From JABMMZ01 sp044377005 (GTDB taxonomy: Bacteria > Bacteroidota > Bacteroidia > NS11-12g > UBA955), in contig JBILJV010000023.1 of assembly GCA_044377005.1 (NCBI GenBank), positions 1-30,158 on the forward strand: 30,158 bases of DNA, written 5' to 3'. Shown in pieces: positions 23,931-30,158 of the stretch. The translations under genes were made by a program, and so were the position numbers. The notes beneath the pieces were generated by a model. That model was not told the DNA's origin, searched no databases, and saw only the letters and a program-made list of their open reading frames with translations. Every line of letters starts with the position of its first letter. The first letter of the stretch is position 1.

Positions 23931-23976
23931 AATTCATAAAAAAACACGAACAAAGGTTCGTGTTTTTTTATGAATT
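23931..23976. terminator. Bidirectional terminator between purA and ddl
   Basis: A perfect 21-base inverted repeat (23931-23951 with 23956-23976) and a 4-base loop. The core CACGAAC / GTTCGTG is flanked by seven A and seven T, so it can end transcripts from both sides: purA on the plus strand and ddl on the minus strand. Confidence 0.92.
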
Positions 23977-24012
23977 TCCTTTTCTAATTATAGTTTAAGT
24001 AAATATTTTATT

Positions 24013-25077
24013 TTACAAAAGACGTTTTAGTCCTTGTCTGATATTGTATCTTTCCTCTGCTATAGAAACCAATTCTGCCAATAAAGAAGGATATGAAACA
24101 CCTTCTTGTTCCCATAATTTAGGATACATGCTTATATTGGTAAAACCAGGAAGAGTATTGACTTCGTTTAAATAAAACTCAGTGTCTGAAACATAAAAGA
24201 AATCAACCCTACTCAAGCCTTCCAATTGCAAAACTTTATAAGCTTTTAATGCAGTCGATTGAAGTAACTTTGTTGCAGATTCAGGAAAATTTTCTGCAGG
24301 AATAACCACCATTGTGGATTCGTTAACATACTTATTTTCGTATGTGTAAAAACCTGAACTAACTATAATTTCACCAACCCCACTTACTTTGGTATTAAAA
24401 TTACCCATTACCGCAGTTTCAACCTCTCTCCCTTTTATCCCTTTTTCAATCAATATTTTTACATCATATTCAAAAGCATTATTAATCGCGGTTTTCAGTT
24501 CTTCTTCGTTATTAGCTTTCTCCACACCAACACCACTTCCCATATTGGCAGGCTTAATAAACAAAGGGAATCCCATATTTATTAAAGCAGTATAATCTAT
24601 GGTTTCGCCTTTTAAATAAGTTAGCCAAGGCGTAACCATAATTCCATTTTGTAGTAACAATTGTTTGCTTACATCTTTGTCCATGCCAATCGCACTTCCA
24701 AGAACACCAGGACCTATATAGGGCTTATTTGTGTATTCTAACAATCCTTGCAAAAAACCATCCTCACCATAAACACCATGTGTTATTGGGAAAAACACAT
24801 CTACAGGCAAACCTTTGTCAATATTATTTTGGTAACGCAATGGCAATGGATCGAATGGCATAAAACAAAGCTTTAAATGTTTATCGCTTGAACCTATTTC
24901 AATGGTATTTAATAAAGATTGTTCGCTCAAATGAAACCACTCCCCTTTTTTTGAAATGCCAACTACTTCAACATTGAAAATCCGCTTATCAAAGAACTGA
25001 TAAATATTGCGTGCAGAAACAATAGAGACTTCATGTTCAGGAGATTTTCCACCTGCAATTATGACGATGTTTTTCAT
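24013..25077 (-). CDS. ddl: D-alanine--D-alanine ligase
   Basis: A 354-residue ATP-grasp ligase that makes D-Ala-D-Ala for peptidoglycan. The N-terminus has the AGGKSPEHEVS motif (8-18). The central loop reads FYTYENKY, with tyrosines where D-Ala-D-Ala enzymes have FYDYEAKY, so D-lactate ligation is unlikely. The C-terminal LNEVNTLPGFT is the metal and substrate site. ATG 25077 is chosen over GTG 25083, which overlaps a promoter -7 element. It is co-oriented with asd, and both act in cell-wall precursor supply. Confidence 0.95.
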   Translation of the reverse strand: MKNIVIIAGGKSPEHEVSIVSARNIYQFFDKRIFNVEVVGISKKGEWFHLSEQSLLNTIEIGSSDKHLKLCFMPFDPLPLRYQNNIDKGLPVDVFFPITHGVYGEDGFLQGLLEYTNKPYIGPGVLGSAIGMDKDVSKQLLLQNGIMVTPWLTYLKGETIDYTALINMGFPLFIKPANMGSGVGVEKANNEEELKTAINNAFEYDVKILIEKGIKGREVETAVMGNFNTKVSGVGEIIVSSGFYTYENKYVNESTMVVIPAENFPESATKLLQSTALKAYKVLQLEGLSRVDFFYVSDTEFYLNEVNTLPGFTNISMYPKLWEQEGVSYPSLLAELVSIAEERYNIRQGLKRLL

Positions 25078-25082
25078 AAACA

Positions 25083-25090
25083 CAAACTTA
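25083..25090 (-). promoter_or_regulatory. Promoter -7 element TAAGTTTG of ddl
   Basis: Perfect TAnnTTTG match on the minus strand, ending only 5 bases before the ddl ATG. No TTG at 17-23 bases upstream. Confidence 0.5.
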
Positions 25091-25146
25091 CATCAATCCA
25101 AGTAAAGAAAGGAAATCAAATATCCACTAATGTGGAATAGTAGGAA

Positions 25147-26136
25147 CTAAACCAATTGGTTTTGAACTAAATACTCAGCAATCTGTACTGCATTGGTTGC
25201 AGCACCTTTACGCAAATTATCGGAAACAATCCAAGCATTCAATGTATTGGCTTGTGTATTGTCTTTTCTTATTCTTCCAACAAAAACGGCATCTTTGTTA
25301 TGAGCATTGATTGGCATAGGATATTGTTGCATACTGATATTATTTTGCACTACCACACCTTCTGTATTTTCAAGTAAATAAATTACTTTCGACAACTCAA
25401 AAGACGAGTTAAATTCTATATTTACACTTTCACTATGTCCACCAATAACTGGAACTCTAACGGCAGTTGCGGTAACTTGAATAGAAGGGTCACCCATGAT
25501 TTTTTTAGTTTCCATTACCATTTTCATTTCCTCTTTGGTATAGCCATTATCCAAAAATATGTCTATTTGTGGTATTAAATTTAAGTCAATCGGATAATGA
25601 TAGGCCATTTCACCTTTTATTCCATTTCGCTCATTCATCAATTGATCAACTGCTTTTTTTCCAGTTCCTGTAACACTTTGATAGGTACTTACAACCACTC
25701 TTTTGATTGAATATTGACGGTGTAATGGATTCAATACAACAACCATTTGAATTGTACTGCAATTAGGATTAGCTATAATTTTATCAGTTGCTTTCAGAAT
25801 ATGTGCGTTTACTTCAGGCACTATCAAAGGCTTGTCGGCATCCATTCTCCAAGCAGAAGAATTATCAATAACAGTAGTTCCCTTTTCGGCAAACTTAGGG
25901 GCCCATTCCAAACTCGTGTTTCCACCAGCCGAAAACAATGCTATTTGTGGTTTTAATGCAATAGCCGTTTCCATACCCACTACCTCATAATCTTTACCTT
26001 TAAAGTGAATCTTTTGTCCTACCGATTTGGGTGAAGCAACCAATATTAATTCAGTTAATGGAAAATTCCTTTCCTCTAAAATTTCTAACATTTTAGTACC
26101 CACTAAACCTGTTGCACCAACTACCGCAATTTTCAT
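25147..26136 (-). CDS. asd: Aspartate-semialdehyde dehydrogenase
   Basis: A 329-residue NADPH enzyme that makes aspartate semialdehyde, the branch point to diaminopimelate/lysine, threonine and methionine. The Rossmann motif GATGLVG is at 7-13, catalytic Cys126 in ANPNCST, and the base H234 in GGHSESV. Full length. Start at ATG 26136 is certain because the first beta-strand begins at residue 2. A consensus promoter sits directly upstream. ddl lies 69 bases downstream of its stop and may be read from here too. Confidence 0.96.
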   Translation of the reverse strand: MKIAVVGATGLVGTKMLEILEERNFPLTELILVASPKSVGQKIHFKGKDYEVVGMETAIALKPQIALFSAGGNTSLEWAPKFAEKGTTVIDNSSAWRMDADKPLIVPEVNAHILKATDKIIANPNCSTIQMVVVLNPLHRQYSIKRVVVSTYQSVTGTGKKAVDQLMNERNGIKGEMAYHYPIDLNLIPQIDIFLDNGYTKEEMKMVMETKKIMGDPSIQVTATAVRVPVIGGHSESVNIEFNSSFELSKVIYLLENTEGVVVQNNISMQQYPMPINAHNKDAVFVGRIRKDNTQANTLNAWIVSDNLRKGAATNAVQIAEYLVQNQLV

Positions 26137-26140
26137 GGTA

Positions 26141-26170
26141 CAAATTTAATGCTAATTTTCAATCAATCAA
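26141..26170 (-). promoter_or_regulatory. Promoter: TTG - 19 bases - TAAATTTG, directly at the asd start
   Basis: On the minus strand, -33 TTG at 26170-26168, a 19-base spacer, then -7 TAAATTTG at 26148-26141. Only four bases (TACC) separate it from the asd ATG, so the mRNA would start at or beside the A of ATG. Confidence 0.6.
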
Positions 26171-26174
26171 TTCA

Positions 26175-26822
26175 CTAATCTTGATTTTGGGACTTTTTCT
26201 TAAAAACATTCATATATTTTAATCCCTTGTAAACATATTGTTTATCATAAGTTCTGGGAATGCCATCTTTTGGAAAAGGTTTTCCTGCATTGTGAACATG
26301 AAAACCATCTTTATATTGACCGTTTCTCAAACGTTCACCATAAGCTAAATTAATCCATTTTACGCCATAAAATACTGCATCATCCCCACGAATATCTTTA
26401 ATTTTAATATCCAACAACAAACACTTATAACCCATTAATTGAAAAGGGCCCCAACTGCTTGCTAAATTTTTGAGCGCTTCATCATTAGCATCTTTCAACA
26501 TGGCTTGTGTTACATGTTCGTAATTTTCCAAATCTCCATCTCTAACTTTTTTGAGCTTTTTAAAAACATGTTTTTCAAATCTTGGCACAATAGTTTTAGT
26601 TCCTGAACTTTCCAACATACACAATGCTTTAAGATAATCGGCCGAAATTTGATAGGTATTTGCAGCTTGTTCAATTTGAAAACCATAATTTTCAATAACT
26701 TTATCTACTCCTCCCTTTTCATCCTCACTTCTAAAGTATTTTGCTTTAACAAAAGGGTAAAAATAATAGGCCATTAAACCCAAAAAAAACAAAAATAAAA
26801 GCGTTTTTATTTTCTTTATCAT
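26175..26822 (-). CDS. Membrane-anchored lysozyme-like (N-acetylmuramidase/SLT-type) protein
   Basis: A 215-residue protein with one N-terminal membrane segment (about 7-24) and an extracytoplasmic domain. ALCMLESSG places a likely catalytic Glu71 as in lysozyme-like and soluble transglycosylase folds. VPRFEKHVF (80-87) and SSWGPFQLMGY (122-132) match the N-acetylmuramidase pattern, FExHxF then SWGxFQIMG. A role in cutting peptidoglycan is likely. It is not a phage gene by context: it sits with asd and ddl, and its start overlaps the preceding small ORF by 4 bases. Confidence 0.72.
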   Translation of the reverse strand: MIKKIKTLLFLFFLGLMAYYFYPFVKAKYFRSEDEKGGVDKVIENYGFQIEQAANTYQISADYLKALCMLESSGTKTIVPRFEKHVFKKLKKVRDGDLENYEHVTQAMLKDANDEALKNLASSWGPFQLMGYKCLLLDIKIKDIRGDDAVFYGVKWINLAYGERLRNGQYKDGFHVHNAGKPFPKDGIPRTYDKQYVYKGLKYMNVFKKKSQNQD

Positions 26823-27001
26823 TTAATAAAATTAAGTTTTTTACAAAATAAAGAAGAATGTTGAATTGTTTTTACAAACATGCATACTATTGAATTTTCT
26901 TTAATTGTAAACGCAATAATGGATACTCTTTTGGAGGTATATTTCAAATTATCTAAAGGTATTTGTTGAATCAGTTGCTTAAATTTATCTGAAGATGTCA
27001 T
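26819..27001 (-). CDS. Small hypothetical protein upstream of the lysozyme-like gene
   Basis: A possible 60-residue protein, basic and with no signal peptide, and no family I recognise. The ATG at 27001 is preferred over a longer 81-residue form from 27064, because a near-consensus -7 element (27019-27026) lies between them. The stop overlaps the next ATG as ATGA, the usual sign of coupled translation. It may be a real gene or only a leader reading frame for the lysozyme-like gene. Confidence 0.4.
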   Translation of the reverse strand: MTSSDKFKQLIQQIPLDNLKYTSKRVSIIAFTIKENSIVCMFVKTIQHSSLFCKKLNFIK

Positions 27002-27018
27002 TTTTCTAAAATAAATAG

Positions 27019-27026
27019 CGAATATA
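27019..27026 (-). promoter_or_regulatory. Likely -7 element TATATTCG (minus strand)
   Basis: Five of six fixed positions of TAnnTTTG, 17 bases before the small ORF start at 27001. Would drive the small ORF and the lysozyme-like gene. Confidence 0.4.
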
Positions 27027-27106
27027 AGGTCTCTTTTATATGAATAAAAAAGCCTTTTCAACAATTTTTATGTATATTTAATGATGGCTTAACCAAAAAT
27101 TAACCC

Positions 27107-27114
27107 TATTTTTG
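27107..27114 (+). promoter_or_regulatory. Promoter -7 element TATTTTTG of the polysaccharide export genes
   Basis: Perfect TAnnTTTG match 13 bases before the TTG start of the permease. No -33 TTG at the right distance. Confidence 0.55.
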
Positions 27115-27127
27115 CAAAAAAAATTAT

Positions 27128-27895
27128 TTGGTTAATTTAAGGTTTAATAAAGGCTTCAGAAACGCCGTACTTAGTTTGGCTGTAAAAACGATAAAACTTC
27201 GTTACAAGAACTCGTTCCTTGGAATTTTTTGGAGTATGCTAAATCCTTTGTTGTTTCTACTTATCCTTATGTTGGTTTTTAGTAAAATCAACCATATCGA
27301 AAATTTTGGATTATACGCCCTTAGTGGCCTTGTGTTTTGGAACTTTATATCTGCTTCTATCCTTCAAGTATTAACTTCTTTTATAGACAATGCTTCAATC
27401 TTAAAGTCAATCAATTTACATCCATTTAGTTTCCCTTTGTCTGCAATTGTTGCTGCCCTCATCAATTTGGCGCTCACTTTAGTTCCCTTTTTTATATTGA
27501 TGTTCTTTTTAGGTTACCAACTTAATTTTAGTATATTAGCCGTTATTCCATTGTTAATAATAACCGCTATTTTTATATTAGGTATAGGAATGGCACTAGG
27601 CACACTTAATGTATTTTTCAGAGATATTCAGTTGTTGTGGACTACCATTATTCCTGCGTTTTTTTATTTTACTCCTATCGCTTACACACCCGACTTACTT
27701 CCAGAATCTACCCGATATTTACTCAAACTTAATCCTTTTTACTACTTTATTGAGTCTTACCACGATATTTTCTACCGTTCTGTTGTCCCCAACAGTTTCA
27801 ACTTTATGGTGTGTTCACTCCTTGCATTATTTACCTTTTTACTTGGTTATACTTTATTTAAAAAATATAGAAAGGGCTTTATTTCCAATATATGA
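27128..27895 (+). CDS. ABC-2 type polysaccharide export permease (Wzm-like)
   Basis: A 255-residue inner-membrane permease with six predicted helices. The N-terminal IKLRYKNSFLGIFWSMLNPL is the hallmark of O-antigen, teichoic-acid and capsule exporters, and the C-terminal region has LLKLNPFYYFIESYHDIFY, also conserved. It pairs with the ATPase that follows, overlapping by 4 bases (ATGA). The start is TTG at 27128: no ATG lies upstream in frame before conserved sequence, and the promoter ends 13 bases before it. No SD. Exported glycan unknown. Confidence 0.9.
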   Translation: MVNLRFNKGFRNAVLSLAVKTIKLRYKNSFLGIFWSMLNPLLFLLILMLVFSKINHIENFGLYALSGLVFWNFISASILQVLTSFIDNASILKSINLHPFSFPLSAIVAALINLALTLVPFFILMFFLGYQLNFSILAVIPLLIITAIFILGIGMALGTLNVFFRDIQLLWTTIIPAFFYFTPIAYTPDLLPESTRYLLKLNPFYYFIESYHDIFYRSVVPNSFNFMVCSLLALFTFLLGYTLFKKYRKGFISNI

Positions 27896-28635
27896 TACAA
27901 GCTGAATCTATTATACAACTTAAAGGGGTAGACATTTGTTTTTATATCCAAGAGAATGGATTTATCTCTCTTAAGGATTTTGTATTAAACATAGGCAAAT
28001 ACAGTTTTTTAAAAAAACAATTTGTTCTTCAAAACATCAATTTAGATATTAAAAAAGGTGAAAGTATCGCTTTATTGGGCAAAAATGGTTCTGGTAAAAG
28101 CACCTTATTGCGCACATTGTCAGGGATTATTGAACCAGAAAAAGGACAGATAAACATACTTGGCAAAGTTGCACCTCTTCTGGGTTTAGGCGTTGGTTTG
28201 GAACATGAACTAAGCGGTATTGAAAATATAAAACTTTCTTGCGCACTTATGGGAATGACACAGTATGAAACCAAGCAATTAATGCCTGAAATCATTGAGT
28301 TTTCAGAGCTTGGCGATACCATTAATTGGCAAGTAAAAAGATACAGTACCGGTATGATGAGCAGATTGTCTTTCAGTATTGCCATTATGAAACAACCTGA
28401 AATCTTGTTAATTGACGAGGTATTGTCTGTGGGTGACATTGGGTTTCAACACAAATGCCTGAAGAAAGTATCCGACATTAAAGAGGCTGGCGCAACGATT
28501 ATTTTTGTTTCTCATAATTTTGCTGAAGCACAAAACATGTGTAGTAAAGCAGCACTTGTTAACAATGGAACCATTACACATTTTGGAGACATTAATGAAA
28601 TTGGGCCTATTTACCATCAACTTTTTGAAAATTAA
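27892..28635 (+). CDS. ABC transporter ATP-binding protein for polysaccharide export (Wzt-like)
   Basis: A 247-residue ATPase: Walker A GKNGSGKST (63-71), signature YSTGMMSRL (151-159) of the polysaccharide-export type, Walker B ILLIDE (171-176) and H-loop His208. It ends soon after the ATPase domain, so it lacks the C-terminal carbohydrate-binding domain of O9a-type Wzt and is more like KpsT/TagH or O2a-type exporters. With the permease and a glycosyltransferase it forms a surface glycan export locus. Confidence 0.92.
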   Translation: MIQAESIIQLKGVDICFYIQENGFISLKDFVLNIGKYSFLKKQFVLQNINLDIKKGESIALLGKNGSGKSTLLRTLSGIIEPEKGQINILGKVAPLLGLGVGLEHELSGIENIKLSCALMGMTQYETKQLMPEIIEFSELGDTINWQVKRYSTGMMSRLSFSIAIMKQPEILLIDEVLSVGDIGFQHKCLKKVSDIKEAGATIIFVSHNFAEAQNMCSKAALVNNGTITHFGDINEIGPIYHQLFEN

Positions 28636-28638
28636 TTA

Positions 28639-30158
28639 ATGAAGAAAACAAATACCAATAATTCAACCATTCCTAAAAATAGTTTGCAAGAAGCAGAATA
28701 CAATGCCTTACTTACTGCAGTTAAGAATTACGAAGAACGTATTAAAGAAATTGAAGGAAGTACTTATTGGAAACTCTATTTATTCTTCACCAAAACCAAA
28801 CTAATTTTAACCAGCGACAGCTACCTCAAAAGCAATAAATACCGTTTTTTACAGCGAATTTTGTTTTTATTCTCTAAACCAGGTCTAATATTAATTGCTA
28901 AGTTTTTCAAACAATTATTTAAACTTGTATTTGGTAAAGTAAACACGCTTATTGGATTGAGCAAAGGATATGAAAAAGTCAATTACCAACAATACATAGA
29001 AAAACATTTCCCAAGAGAAAGTGATTTGGAGGCCATGAGTTTGAACATTACAAATTATGCCATTCAACCACATATCCAGTTATTTGTGTTTGTAAACAGT
29101 GAGAATTTTAAATATATCAACAGTTTTTTACAGTCTATAGAACAACAAATTTATAGCCACTATTTTGTTACCTTTATAATAGACAAACCTTCTGAAAAAA
29201 TTCAGTACACGCTAGACAAAATCACCAAAAATGATTTTAAATACAGTGTAACTGATTTAGCAAATTTCAATAAAGAAAAATCTGATATTATTTGTGATTA
29301 TGTTCTCTTTACTAAATTAGCTTGTGTCCTTAGAGCAGACTGCTTGTACCAAATAGTTAATCAAATAAATGCTGATAAAAAAATAGATTTTATTTATTCT
29401 GATAATGACTACATTACTGATTCATTATTGAATCATACAACTAATCCATATTTCAAACCTGATTTTAGTCCGCACACATTACTTTCACGAAATTATATAG
29501 GGTCTTTGTTTTTAGTTTCAAAGTATGTATATCAAAATACGCAAATTGATAGTTTTGACAATTTTTATGGTTTAATTCTTTATTACACCAAGCATTCAAA
29601 GGCAATTTCACACATTTCCAAAATTTTGTATCATCGATACGAAGATTTGTTAACGCCAGATAAAATTCAAAAAAACCATATTTCACTTAACTATTTCTTA
29701 AGTGCATTTTATCCAAATGCTTATGCCAAAATATCGGAAGCTTCATTAGGTTGTTTTGAACCTGTTTTTAAAACCAATCAACCTTTAGTATCTATTATTA
29801 TTCCTTCTAAAAATAAGGCCAATATATTAAACGCTTGTATTCAATCAATTGTTGAAAAATCTACTTACAAGAATTTTGAAATAATTATAATTGACAACGG
29901 AAGCACTGAGAAAAGTTTCCATACAACGGTTGCCGACTGGGAATTCCAGTTTCCAAACCAAATCAGATGTTTTCGTATTGACATCCCTTTCAATTATTCT
30001 ATTATTAATAACAAAGCAGTAGAGCACAGTAATGGAGAATTCTTACTTTTCCTTAACAACGATACTGAATTAATTAGTGAAAATTTAATAGAGGAATTAG
30101 TGAAAATAGCCCAATTGGACAATGTAGGTGCCGTTGGACCGAAGCTATTATATCCAAA
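28639..30158 (+). CDS. Two-domain GT2 glycosyltransferase, cut off by the window end
   Basis: The frame is open from ATG 28639, 3 bases after the Wzt stop, to the end of the window (506 codons). After a coiled-coil-like N-terminus (about 15-50) comes a degenerate GT2-like domain with YSDNDY (253-258) and YFKPDFSPHTLLSRNYIGSL. A second GT2 domain starts at about 382 with PLVSIIIPSKN, then IIDNGS (418-423) and the DxD-like NNDTE (473-477). This tandem plan is common in O-antigen and capsule glycosyltransferases. The 3' end lies beyond the window. Confidence 0.88.
   Translation, partial: MKKTNTNNSTIPKNSLQEAEYNALLTAVKNYEERIKEIEGSTYWKLYLFFTKTKLILTSDSYLKSNKYRFLQRILFLFSKPGLILIAKFFKQLFKLVFGKVNTLIGLSKGYEKVNYQQYIEKHFPRESDLEAMSLNITNYAIQPHIQLFVFVNSENFKYINSFLQSIEQQIYSHYFVTFIIDKPSEKIQYTLDKITKNDFKYSVTDLANFNKEKSDIICDYVLFTKLACVLRADCLYQIVNQINADKKIDFIYSDNDYITDSLLNHTTNPYFKPDFSPHTLLSRNYIGSLFLVSKYVYQNTQIDSFDNFYGLILYYTKHSKAISHISKILYHRYEDLLTPDKIQKNHISLNYFLSAFYPNAYAKISEASLGCFEPVFKTNQPLVSIIIPSKNKANILNACIQSIVEKSTYKNFEIIIIDNGSTEKSFHTTVADWEFQFPNQIRCFRIDIPFNYSIINNKAVEHSNGEFLLFLNNDTELISENLIEELVKIAQLDNVGAVGPKLLYP

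Noticed and set aside
26819..27064. Longer 81-residue form of the small minus-strand ORF
   Set aside because: A promoter-like element at 27019-27026 lies inside the extra part; the shorter start at 27001 fits better.
1..30158. CRISPR arrays, tRNA or rRNA genes, transposases, phage genes, parS palindromes
   Set aside because: Looked for by eye on both strands; no regular repeats, no tRNA-like arms, no such proteins and no CACGTG-centred palindrome seen. The muramidase-like gene is not in a phage context.

Overview
The window looks like chromosomal DNA of a low-GC member of the Bacteroidota. The sequence evidence is: promoter -7 elements of the TAnnTTTG type in front of many genes, an almost complete lack of Shine-Dalgarno (SD) sequences, a parA-parB-DUF5683 gene row, an adjacent fur-purA pair, a bifunctional RelA/SpoT protein, several lipoproteins and an OmpW/PorT-like beta-barrel. 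I cannot fix the order or family. No rRNA, tRNA, CRISPR array, insertion sequence or phage gene was seen. Most of the window is ordinary core genome; from about 27.1 kb it enters a surface-polysaccharide export locus that runs off the right edge.

Layout. 1-263: AT-rich leader with one perfect DnaA box and weaker ones, just upstream of a metallo-beta-lactamase-fold hydrolase and parA/parB, a possible replication-origin edge. 264-3268: hydrolase, parA, parB and DUF5683 protein, tightly packed on the plus strand. 3418-5529: recG on the minus strand. 5572-12629: plus-strand genes, mostly with their own promoters and hairpin terminators: a lipoprotein, a DUF486 membrane protein, ribosomal protein S1, the (p)ppGpp synthetase/hydrolase, a YebC-type regulator and a universal stress protein. 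12786-15280: beta-barrel, polytopic membrane protein that looks like a degraded CPBP protease, and a lipoprotein. 15277-17269: minus-strand operon of methyltransferase, PAP2 phosphatase and ZIP metal transporter with 4-base overlaps. 17321-22072: lipoprotein, GH16 glycosidase, FAD-linked oxidase, dnaN and a TSUP permease. 22149-23916: fur and purA. 23931-23976: a strong two-way terminator. 24013-27001: minus-strand ddl, asd, a lysozyme-like protein and a small coupled ORF. 27128-30158: Wzm/Wzt-type ABC exporter and a two-domain GT2 glycosyltransferase (cut off).

How they fit together: replication and segregation (DnaA boxes, parAB, dnaN), repair (recG), translation and stringent control (rpsA, relA/spoT, yebC), cell wall (asd feeds diaminopimelate, ddl makes D-Ala-D-Ala, lysozyme-like protein cuts peptidoglycan), purine and metal control (fur, purA, ZIP), and the envelope (lipoproteins, beta-barrel, polysaccharide export). 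No clear new multi-gene system was found. The most unusual signals concern translation initiation: rpsA has a TTG start behind a textbook SD while its neighbours have none; a TSUP permease has its conserved N-terminus encoded in a frame with no ATG, GTG or TTG; and asd, ddl and fur have a promoter -7 element only 4 to 6 bases before their start codons, which suggests leaderless mRNAs.
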